A DNA stretch of 42,078 bases from Prevotella sp. (lineage in GTDB: Bacteria; Bacteroidota; Bacteroidia; Bacteroidales; Bacteroidaceae), in assembly GCA_017619445.1 (NCBI GenBank), contig JAFZSI010000061.1, forward strand, positions 1-42,078. The letters are read 5' to 3'. Positions 31,885-38,522 of this stretch are shown one piece after another. Position numbers and translations under genes: made by a program. Position 1 is the stretch's first letter. Each line of letters starts with the position of its first letter. The notes under the pieces are model-generated. The model did not search any database and was not told where the DNA came from. It was given only the letters and a program-made list of their open reading frames with translations.

Positions 31885-32673
31885 CTATATATTGTTGAGG
31901 CTGTTGTTGTCTGCCGTATCGGTTTCCTGGGTGTAGGTAACGGTTCCGTTTTCCTGTATGACGGGCACGAATCCGCTTTCTTGAAGCATTGTGCGGATGT
32001 ATTCGTCCTTTAGCAGCAGGATGTTTTGTTTCATTACTGCCGCCGTATATGCTTCCCTGAACGAGTCGTCGGCCACACTGTCGGTTTCCGGGCTCAAGAG
32101 TTTGGCGATGTGGAACGGCTCCGAGCTGATGATGTCCGTAGGTTCTTCCGTGGTCTTGTCGTGGCGTTTCCTGGCTTTCCTTTTTCTTTTAGCTTGTGGT
32201 TTGGTCTGCTTTTTGGCCTGATTCTCAGTTGCAAATGCTGTCAGGGTGGTGGTGCTGTTGCTTTCTTCGTGATGGTTTTTGAGGTCTGTCGCCTTGGGTT
32301 GTGGCAGCGTGTTGCCGGGCAGTTGCCTGTCGGCAATTTGTTTGCGTTCTGGAGCTGGGCGGTTGAGCCACAGGGCGAGACAGGCTCCAACTAACAGCAC
32401 GGCCACGGCTGCTGCTGCAATCCATTGGCGGGGCAGCGTTGGTCTTTTGGTTGTCTTTTCTTCGCTCTCCTCGCTTGCCAGGTCTGCTGGCTTCATGCCG
32501 CTGTCGAAGTAGGCAAACATCTGTTTGTAGGGTTGCCATTCAGAAGGCACGATGTGGGTTTGCCTGAAGAACTGCGCCAACAACTGTTCTTCTTCCAGCG
32601 TTGTGTCTCCGTCCATGAACCGTTCGAGCAGGTGCTTGATGGTTTCTTCGTTATATGTTTTGTGGTCTGTCAT
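31885..32673 (-). CDS. anti-sigma-factor-like membrane protein
   Basis: The 262-residue protein has a cytoplasmic N-terminus (KHLLERFMDGDTTLEEEQLL, the helical pattern of Bacteroidetes anti-sigma regions), one membrane helix (84-103) and a periplasmic segment rich in Lys/Arg/Thr. Its start overlaps the stop of the ECF sigma gene by 4 bases. The sigma-anti-sigma pairing is inferred from order and topology. It resembles the 'DUF' anti-sigma of Prevotella operons that carry a GIN-type exported product. Confidence 0.6.
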   Translation of the reverse strand: MTDHKTYNEETIKHLLERFMDGDTTLEEEQLLAQFFRQTHIVPSEWQPYKQMFAYFDSGMKPADLASEESEEKTTKRPTLPRQWIAAAAVAVLLVGACLALWLNRPAPERKQIADRQLPGNTLPQPKATDLKNHHEESNSTTTLTAFATENQAKKQTKPQAKRKRKARKRHDKTTEEPTDIISSEPFHIAKLLSPETDSVADDSFREAYTAAVMKQNILLLKDEYIRTMLQESGFVPVIQENGTVTYTQETDTADNNSLNNI

Positions 32674-33182
32674 TGGTTTTGTTCTCTTTTCTTCAGTTTT
32701 TCAAACAATGTGCGCCGTGCCCTTGAGAGCAGCGTGCGCACCGATGGTTCTTCAAGCCCTGTCAGCCGGGCTATCTCTTTAGTACTACGCCTTTCCACCT
32801 GTCGCATATACAATAAGGTGTGTTGGGTGGAGGGCAGTTGTTCCAGTTGTCTGTCGAGCCATCGTTCGTTTTCAAGTTCCATCAGCTGTTCGTCGGGCAA
32901 GCCTGCCGACGACGAGGCGTGGACGGCCGTGAGCGAGTCTATTGGCAACGGTGGTTTTCGGCGTTTGGCGTTGAGCGTCAGTCGCCGCGCTGTCTGTGCT
33001 GCCACAGCTTCCAACGACTGGTAGCGATGCAGGTTGTTGCGCATTTGCCATAGGCGCAGCATGGTTTCCTGTGCCATGTCTTCGGCCTCCGATGGTGTTG
33101 CTCCGCAGCTGCGACTGGCTTCAAAGGCGCGCAGTCGCAGTTGTGGAGCTATTTTTTCAAATGCGCTTTCTGTCATACTCAA
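32670..33182 (-). CDS. ECF RNA polymerase sigma factor
   Basis: The 170-residue sigma factor has region 2 (TPSEAEDMAQETMLRLW, about 29-45) and a region 4 helix-turn-helix (RRSTKEIARLTGLEEPSVRTLLSRAR, positions about 132-157). It directs RNA polymerase to a small regulon, probably including its own operon. No standard -7 TAnnTTTG box precedes it, which fits autoregulation. A second ATG two codons in is also usable. Confidence 0.9.
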   Translation of the reverse strand: MSMTESAFEKIAPQLRLRAFEASRSCGATPSEAEDMAQETMLRLWQMRNNLHRYQSLEAVAAQTARRLTLNAKRRKPPLPIDSLTAVHASSSAGLPDEQLMELENERWLDRQLEQLPSTQHTLLYMRQVERRSTKEIARLTGLEEPSVRTLLSRARRTLFEKLKKREQNQ

Positions 33183-33294
33183 TTAACATTCGTCGTTTGA
33201 TACTATAACACATAAAAATGGGAAATGCAAACGCGGGTTAACATTAATTATGTTTTTTCTCTTGCTTTCGCTTTGAATGCACTCGCTTTTTCAT

Positions 33295-33302
33295 TATTTT
33301 TG
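33295..33302 (+). promoter_or_regulatory. menI -7 box
   Basis: TATTTTTG followed by CAGG; upstream is CTTTGAATGCACTCGCTTTT, a decayed form of the module flank CACTCACTT. The leader to the ATG at 33363 is about 56 nt and contains the GGCGGGGATT repeat. Confidence 0.6.
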
Positions 33303-33304
33303 CA

Positions 33305-33338
33305 GGCGGGGATTGCAAATCCCCTTCAACAGAGAGAA
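33305..33338. repeat. GGCGGGGATT..AATCCCC palindromic repeat, copy 1
   Basis: GGGGATT and AATCCCC form a hairpin with TTCAACAGAGAGAAG behind. Copies 2 (33836-33871) and 3 (34142-34176) differ only at the loop. Copy 1 is in the menI leader. Confidence 0.65.
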
Positions 33339-33362
33339 GTAGTAAATAGCGAATTTGGTACT

Positions 33363-33803
33363 ATGAATGTAGAGAGCATCAAAGAAATCATAGAACGTCA
33401 GCCCAATCTGTCAACGGCATTGGGCATGGAGTTTATTTCCACTCCCGACGATGACCTGTGTATGGCCACGATGAAAGTGGATGAGCGCAACCGTCAGCCT
33501 TTCGGTTTCCTGAGTGGCGGTGCGTCGCTGGCATTGGCCGAGAATGTGGCTGGAGTGGGTTCGTCAGCCCTCTGTCCAGGAAAGATTTGTGTGGGCATCA
33601 GCGTCAGCGGCAGTCATGTGAAGGCTGTTGCCGAGGGCGACACCGTTACGGCCTTGGCCCATTTGGTGCAGAAAGGGCGCACGCTGCATGTTTGGAACGT
33701 GGAAATCACCGATTCTTCCGGTGACATTATTTCTGTGGTGCATGTCACGAACTATGTGGTGAATCCTAAAGTTAAGGAGAAAAGTAATAAAGGAGTAAAG
33801 TAA
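33363..33803 (+). CDS. menI: hotdog-fold thioesterase, likely 1,4-dihydroxy-2-naphthoyl-CoA hydrolase
   Basis: This PaaI-type hotdog protein of 146 residues has the motif FGFLSGGASLALAENVAG (about 43-60). Adjacent menF and menD suggest it hydrolyses DHNA-CoA in menaquinone synthesis; this is inferred from context. I chose the ATG at 33363, since the frame upstream runs through the promoter. The last residues (VKEKSNKGVK) come from a purine array and replace the usual end. Confidence 0.82.
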   Translation: MNVESIKEIIERQPNLSTALGMEFISTPDDDLCMATMKVDERNRQPFGFLSGGASLALAENVAGVGSSALCPGKICVGISVSGSHVKAVAEGDTVTALAHLVQKGRTLHVWNVEITDSSGDIISVVHVTNYVVNPKVKEKSNKGVK

Positions 33804-33835
33804 TAAAGGAGAAAGAAAAAAGAGGAGAGAGGAGA
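33772..33835. repeat. GGAGTAAAG/GAGAGGAG array at the menI 3' end
   Basis: AAAGTAATAAAGGAG is repeated twice, then GAGAGGAGAGAGGAG. The array begins inside menI and continues into the menI-menF gap, where copy 2 of the GGCGGGGATT repeat is attached to it. Confidence 0.6.
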
Positions 33836-33871
33836 GGCGGGGATTGTGAATCCCCTTCAACAGAGAAAAGT
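33836..33871. repeat. GGCGGGGATT palindromic repeat, copy 2
   Basis: GGGGATT/AATCCCC hairpin with TTCAACAGAGAAAAG. It lies in the menI-menF gap next to the GAGAGGAG array. The gap continues with AAATCGTAAATCTGTAAATA units just before the menF start. Confidence 0.65.
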
Positions 33872-33929
33872 ACAAGGGGGGGGAAGAAATAAATCGTAAA
33901 TCTGTAAATAGTAAATAGTAAATGAAATA

Positions 33930-35009
33930 GTGTCCAGTTACGCTTATTATAGATTACCGCGAGCCAACAGCTACACCCGCATTACCCAGCTGAAGGGTGA
34001 ACCCGAGCAGTTGCTTTCGCTGACCGCCCTGAACGGGCGCGAGGGCTTTGTGGTGGCTCCCTTTGCCGTTTCTGAGGCTGAGCCGATACTACTCATCCGG
34101 GCCGATGAAGTGGTGACGTGCGAGGAGTTAGGAGTTAGGAGAGGCGGGGATTACAAATCCCCTTCAACAGAGAGAGGAGAGAAAACTCAACACCTTGAAA
34201 AGGTGGACCAGGATTATCTTCTTGATTTTCTCAATTTCCATGCACAGCTGCAACAGGGCACATTCCGCAAGATTGTGCTCTCGCGTCAGGCTGTGGAGCC
34301 GTTGCCCGACAGTTCGGCCGAAGAGCTCTTCTTCAGGGCTTGCCATCAGTATCCACGCCTGTTTGTTGCTCTTGTTTCGACACCCGTCAGCGGAACATGG
34401 CTCATGGCTACGCCGGAAATCTTGCTTGAAGGCTCGGGCAGCAATTATCACACCATCGCATTGGCAGGAACGATGCGCTTGCAAGGCGAACAACTTCAGT
34501 TCGACCAACAGCCGCAGCCACTCGACATGAATGCCATCACGTGGAGCACGAAAAACATTCAGGAGCAGCGCTACGTGGCGACCTATCTCATGGAGACGTT
34601 GGAGCATTTCTCGCACGACATCAGCGAGGAAGGACCGTTGACGGTGCGAGCAGGCAATTTGGTACACCTGCGCAGCGATTTCAGCTTCCGGTTTGAGGAA
34701 ACCGAACGGTTGGGTAGGCTGCTGCAAGCTTTGCATCCTACGCCGGCGGTGTGCGGACTGCCCAAGCGCGAAGCGTTCAACTTCATCTGCCGCAACGAGC
34801 AATTCCCCCGGCACTACTATAGCGGATTCATAGGACCGTTGTCGCCGCAAGGCGAGACGCACCTCTACGTCTCGTTGCGCTGCATGAAGATTGAAAGCGA
34901 CTGCTGCCGTCTCTTTGCTGGTGGCGGCCTCATGCGCGACAGCCGCGTTGAGCAGGAATGGGCTGAAACCGAAGCTAAGATGGAAACCATGCGAAACTTG
35001 TTTGTGTAA
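33930..35009 (+). CDS. menF: isochorismate synthase
   Basis: MenF isomerises chorismate to isochorismate, the first step to menaquinone. The 359-residue product has the chorismate-binding core: FRKIVLSRQ (about 111), the TIALAGTMRL strand, STKNIQEQRYVA and YSGFIGP, and ends with FAGGGLMRDSRVEQEWAETE. The best start is GTG at 33930. Residues about 65-90 (VRRGGDYKSPSTERGEK) come from an inserted GGCGGGGATT repeat and an AGGAGTT duplication. This lengthens a loop before the core and may or may not be tolerated. menD follows after a GGAG array. Confidence 0.9.
   Translation: MSSYAYYRLPRANSYTRITQLKGEPEQLLSLTALNGREGFVVAPFAVSEAEPILLIRADEVVTCEELGVRRGGDYKSPSTERGEKTQHLEKVDQDYLLDFLNFHAQLQQGTFRKIVLSRQAVEPLPDSSAEELFFRACHQYPRLFVALVSTPVSGTWLMATPEILLEGSGSNYHTIALAGTMRLQGEQLQFDQQPQPLDMNAITWSTKNIQEQRYVATYLMETLEHFSHDISEEGPLTVRAGNLVHLRSDFSFRFEETERLGRLLQALHPTPAVCGLPKREAFNFICRNEQFPRHYYSGFIGPLSPQGETHLYVSLRCMKIESDCCRLFAGGGLMRDSRVEQEWAETEAKMETMRNLFV
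34142..34176. repeat. GGCGGGGATT palindromic repeat, copy 3, inside menF
   Basis: The same repeat as in the leaders at 33305 and 33836, but within the coding sequence and in frame. It is flanked by a GGAGTTAGGAGTTAGGAG array and AGAGAGGAGAG. It encodes RRGGDYKSPSTERG. Confidence 0.7.
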
Positions 35010-35073
35010 TAAGGAGTAGAGGAGAAAAGGAGAAAAGGAGTAGAGGAGAAAAGGAGAAAGTAATAAAGGAGAA
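35010..35073. repeat. period-8 GTAGAGGA/GAAAAGGA array in menD leader
   Basis: About seven units lie between the menF stop and the menD ATG at 35074. The last unit, AAAGGAGAA, sits directly before the ATG and could act as a ribosome-binding site. Confidence 0.6.
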
Positions 35074-36621
35074 ATGTTTAGCAACAAAGAAAACGTCAAC
35101 ATACTCACATCGCTGCTTGTGGCACATGGGGTGTCACATGCGGTGGTGTGTCCGGGCAGTCGCAATGCACCCATCGTACACAATCTGAACGAATGTCCAC
35201 AAATCTTTTGTTATCCTGTGACCGATGAGCGTTCGGCAGGCTTTTATGCTTTGGGCATGTCGCAGGCATTAGGTAAGCCTGTGGCTGTATGTGTCACTTC
35301 TGGTACAGCCCTGCTGAATCTTGCCCCGGCTGTTGCAGAGGCTTATTATCAGCATACTCCTTTGATCGTAATCTCTGCCGACCGTCCGCCCCAATGGATT
35401 GACCAACTCGAAGGCCAGACGCTTCCACAGCCTGATGCACTCGGTCGGTTTGTCAGCAAAGCAGTTTCGTTGCCAGAGCCTCACGATGATGAGGAACGCT
35501 GGTACTGCAACCGTATGGTCAATGAGGCTTTGATGGAACGTCATGCGCCCGTGCACATCAATGTTCCAATTTCCGAACCGCTGTTTGAATTCACCATAGA
35601 ACGTCTGCCCAAAGAACGGAAAATAGAATTGGTGGAGGCCGAGATGTCATCCACCGTGCTGAACCATGTCGTGCGTATGTTTATGCTGGCTAAACGGCCA
35701 ATGCTTATCAGCGGACAGCCGATGAACGTGCATTTGGACGAGGCAGTAAAACTGGTGGCGGATAACAAAAGCTATGTGCCCGACTTTGTGCTATATATTG
35801 GCGGTAGTATTGTCAGCAAGCGAGTCAAGCGCTTTTTGCGTAAGGCAAAGGAAACTTGGGCCGTGAACATGACGGGCGAGGTGAACGACACGTTTATGAA
35901 TCTAACAAAAGTCATTCAGGGCGATGGTGCGGTGGTTGCCGACCTTGTGCGTTTTCATTTGGAACAGCAACCTCATCCTTTCGTTCAAAAATGGGACAAG
36001 TTGTTGGCGAGTGTGCACCAGCAGGCAGAAGCTTATGAGCCCGCTTATTCACAGATGGCGGCTGTGAAAGAGTTCGAGTCGCAGTTGCGTTTTTTGATTG
36101 AAGACTATTGGGTTCATTACGCAAACAGTTCTGCCATCCGGCTGGCAAATATCAATGCCCATCACCAAGTGTTCTGCAATCGCGGTGTAAACGGCATTGA
36201 AGGCTCGCTTTCAACGGCTGCAGGTTTTTCGGTGGTTGTTGATGAAAAAGTGTATTGTGTCATCGGCGACCTAAGCTTCTTCTACGACCAGAATGCGCTG
36301 TGGAATCAGAATCTGAGTGGAAATCTGCGAATTCTTCTGCTGAACAACGGCCGTGGCGGCATCTTTAATTTGCTGAAGGGCTTGGAAAAGAGCGCCGCTC
36401 GTGACAAGTTCGTGGCTGCCGAGCACCATGTTTCAGCCGAAGGCATTTGCCAGCAGAACGGTGTTGAATACAGAAAAGCTACCAGTATGGAAGAAATGCA
36501 ACAGGGCATTCCTTGGCTTTTAGAAACAAAAAGCGAGCACCCCCTGTTGTTGGAAGTGCTCACTGATGTTGATGAAGACGAGCGGGCATACCGCGCTTAT
36601 TATCAATCTCTTAGTATTTGA
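35074..36621 (+). CDS. menD: 2-succinyl-5-enolpyruvyl-6-hydroxy-3-cyclohexene-1-carboxylate synthase
   Basis: MenD joins isochorismate and 2-oxoglutarate using thiamine diphosphate and Mg2+. The 515-residue product has the N-terminal VCPGSRNAPI motif, a conserved glutamate in TDERSAGFYALG, and the ThDP-binding GDLSFFYD (398-405) with a following NNGRGG. Its last 11 bases overlap the 3' end of the convergent nucleoside kinase gene. Confidence 0.95.
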   Translation: MFSNKENVNILTSLLVAHGVSHAVVCPGSRNAPIVHNLNECPQIFCYPVTDERSAGFYALGMSQALGKPVAVCVTSGTALLNLAPAVAEAYYQHTPLIVISADRPPQWIDQLEGQTLPQPDALGRFVSKAVSLPEPHDDEERWYCNRMVNEALMERHAPVHINVPISEPLFEFTIERLPKERKIELVEAEMSSTVLNHVVRMFMLAKRPMLISGQPMNVHLDEAVKLVADNKSYVPDFVLYIGGSIVSKRVKRFLRKAKETWAVNMTGEVNDTFMNLTKVIQGDGAVVADLVRFHLEQQPHPFVQKWDKLLASVHQQAEAYEPAYSQMAAVKEFESQLRFLIEDYWVHYANSSAIRLANINAHHQVFCNRGVNGIEGSLSTAAGFSVVVDEKVYCVIGDLSFFYDQNALWNQNLSGNLRILLLNNGRGGIFNLLKGLEKSAARDKFVAAEHHVSAEGICQQNGVEYRKATSMEEMQQGIPWLLETKSEHPLLLEVLTDVDEDERAYRAYYQSLSI

Positions 36622-38290
36622 AGCTCGAACCACCCACAAACTCGCGCATGATGCTCGTTGGCGGTATTTCCTTGTCGCTGATGGGAATGAAATAGTGGAT
36701 GAACTTCAGCAGACGGTGGGCCTCGCTGTATTCAGGACAGTTTTTCGGTACACTGGCAAGGATGATTTCCGCGTGTGTTCGTAGCACGGCAAACTCGATG
36801 TTGAGTGCCGAGTTGAACATGGCATCAGCTGATTCCTGGAAGGGGAAAATCCATTTGTCTTCAGCATCGCAGACGTTTTTCCACTGGCTGATGGTCTGTT
36901 GTGCGGTGAACGCACCTTTGTTGTAGTCTCGGATGATGCGGCGCAGCAGACGGTTGTCGCGTACGGGGATCCAGTTGTGGTCGTCGAGCGAGATGCTGGT
37001 GAGTGCCGAGATATAGACCTTGAACTTAGCCGTGTCGGGAATGTTCTGTGTGAGTAGCGGGTTCAGGGCGTGTATGCCCTCAATGATAAGCACGCTGTCG
37101 CTTGATAACTTCACCTTCTTTCCGTTGTATTCGCGCTTGCCGGTGACGAAGTTGTATTCGGGCACCTCCACACGCTCGCCCTTCATCAGCCGTGTCAGAT
37201 GGTCCTCCATCAGCCGATATTCCACAGCCTCGATGTTGTCGAAGTCGTAGTCGCCGTTGGGCAACTTGGGCGTATCCACGCGGTTGACGAAATAGTCGTC
37301 GGTGGAGATGGAGTAGGGGCGCAGTCCGCAGGCCAGCAGCTGCACGCTGAGTCGCTTGCAGAACGTGGTCTTCCCCGAGCTTGACGGTCCTGTAATGAGC
37401 ACAATGCGTATGGGGTCTTGCTCTGCCCTGAACCGGCGGTCAATCTCCTCGGCAATCTGCACAATCTTCTTCTCCTGCAAGGCCTCGCTCACCTGTATCA
37501 GCTCCGATGCGTGGCCTTTCAGTATGGCTTTGTTCACGTCGCCCGCGTTCGAAAGCCGCATAATGATGTCCCACTTGGTCTTCTCTGCAAACATGCCGTA
37601 GGTCTTTGGCATGTCTGCCTTCTCGGCCAATACTGTCGGGTTGTTCCAGTCGGGCACACGTAGCAGCATTCCGTCGTGGTAGGGTTCCAATGCCCATACT
37701 TTCAGATAGCCTGCCGACGGCACCAAGGGACCGTAGTAGTAGTCGGCCGTGTCGCCCAGCATATAGTAGTCGCTGTAAATCTGTCCGCTCGTTTCCAGCA
37801 GCTTTACCTTGTCTGAGAATCCCCGCTCGGCAAACACGCGGATGGCCTCCTCGTTGGTGGCCTCGTTGCGGCGGAATGGCATGTCGATGTTCACAATCTC
37901 CTGCATCCGCTCGGCTATGCGTTCCACATCGCCCTCGGCCAGTGGCTCGTTGCCCTTCTTCTTGAAGTTGCAGTAGTAGCCGCGCGAGATGGTGTGCTCA
38001 ATGAACAACTTCGAACCGGGGAAAACGTCCTGCGTAGCCTTGTAGAGCACAAAGCACAGCGAGCGCACATACACGCGGTGGCCCGAGCCCTCGCGGGCAT
38101 CAAGAAATTCCACGTCGCGGTTTTGGAACAGGCGGAACTTGAGACCTTGCGAGGTGTTGTTGACTTTTGCCGACACGACAGGGTAGGGCAGTTTGATGTC
38201 ATCAGCAAACTCCTGATAGACTTCCAAAAGAGAGGTTCCCTCAGGGAAACTCTTTGTGACGTTGTTGTTTTTGCAGCGAATCTGTAACAT
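36611..38290 (-). CDS. uridine kinase-like nucleoside kinase with TGS/ThrRS-type N-terminus
   Basis: The 559-residue protein joins an N-terminal TGS domain and a ThrRS second-additional-like domain (about 1-230) to a P-loop uridine kinase/phosphoribulokinase-type domain: Walker A GPSSSGKTTF (about 300), the nucleoside-site SISTDDYFVNR, and DSVLIIEGIHALNP. It probably phosphorylates a nucleoside; the N-terminal part may bind RNA. Both claims are from family knowledge. The gene is convergent with menD, overlapping 11 bp. It has its own tandem promoter module (P6). Confidence 0.9.
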   Translation of the reverse strand: MLQIRCKNNNVTKSFPEGTSLLEVYQEFADDIKLPYPVVSAKVNNTSQGLKFRLFQNRDVEFLDAREGSGHRVYVRSLCFVLYKATQDVFPGSKLFIEHTISRGYYCNFKKKGNEPLAEGDVERIAERMQEIVNIDMPFRRNEATNEEAIRVFAERGFSDKVKLLETSGQIYSDYYMLGDTADYYYGPLVPSAGYLKVWALEPYHDGMLLRVPDWNNPTVLAEKADMPKTYGMFAEKTKWDIIMRLSNAGDVNKAILKGHASELIQVSEALQEKKIVQIAEEIDRRFRAEQDPIRIVLITGPSSSGKTTFCKRLSVQLLACGLRPYSISTDDYFVNRVDTPKLPNGDYDFDNIEAVEYRLMEDHLTRLMKGERVEVPEYNFVTGKREYNGKKVKLSSDSVLIIEGIHALNPLLTQNIPDTAKFKVYISALTSISLDDHNWIPVRDNRLLRRIIRDYNKGAFTAQQTISQWKNVCDAEDKWIFPFQESADAMFNSALNIEFAVLRTHAEIILASVPKNCPEYSEAHRLLKFIHYFIPISDKEIPPTSIMREFVGGSSFKY

Positions 38291-38299
38291 GTGGGGATA

Positions 38300-38335
38300 A
38301 TTACTATTTACTATTTACGATTTGAGGTTTTAGGT
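38300..38335. repeat. AAATCGTAAATAGTAAATAG array before the nucleoside kinase gene
   Basis: On the minus strand, CCTCAAATCGTAAATAGTAA then ATAGTAAT, period 7. The same sequence AAATCGTAAAT...GTAAATAGTAAAT precedes menF at 33893-33923. Confidence 0.6.
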
Positions 38336-38353
38336 TTTTCTCCTTTTTTGCTG

Positions 38354-38480
38354 CAAAGATACTATTAAGTGAGAGAAAAACCAAATTTATTTGAATATTT
38401 CCGAACGTGAGCACCTTCGACGAAGTCAAAGGTACGATAAAGTGAGCAAAAAGCCAAAGAGAAACAGAAGTTTATCACTT
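38354..38480 (-). promoter_or_regulatory. tandem hairpin promoter module P6 for the nucleoside kinase gene
   Basis: On the minus strand the first unit ends GCTCACTTTATCG and TACCTTTG. The linker ACTTCGTCGAAGGTG is followed by CTCACGTTCGGAAA. The second unit has the stem TTCAAATAAATTTGG, then TCTCACTTAATAG and TATCTTTG (plus-strand CAAAGATA 38354-38361). Initiation would leave a leader of about 58 nt. No TCTAGA palindrome is adjacent. Confidence 0.7.
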
Positions 38481-38522
38481 TCGAAGCCATTTGTTAGGCA
38501 ATCAAACGCTTTGAGTGCTTTC

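Noticed and set aside
33305-33338. GGCGGGGATT repeat as the menI terminator or riboswitch
   Set aside because: There is no T run after the hairpin, the copies are identical in unrelated positions including inside menF, and the loop varies freely, so it reads as a repeat element rather than a regulatory RNA.
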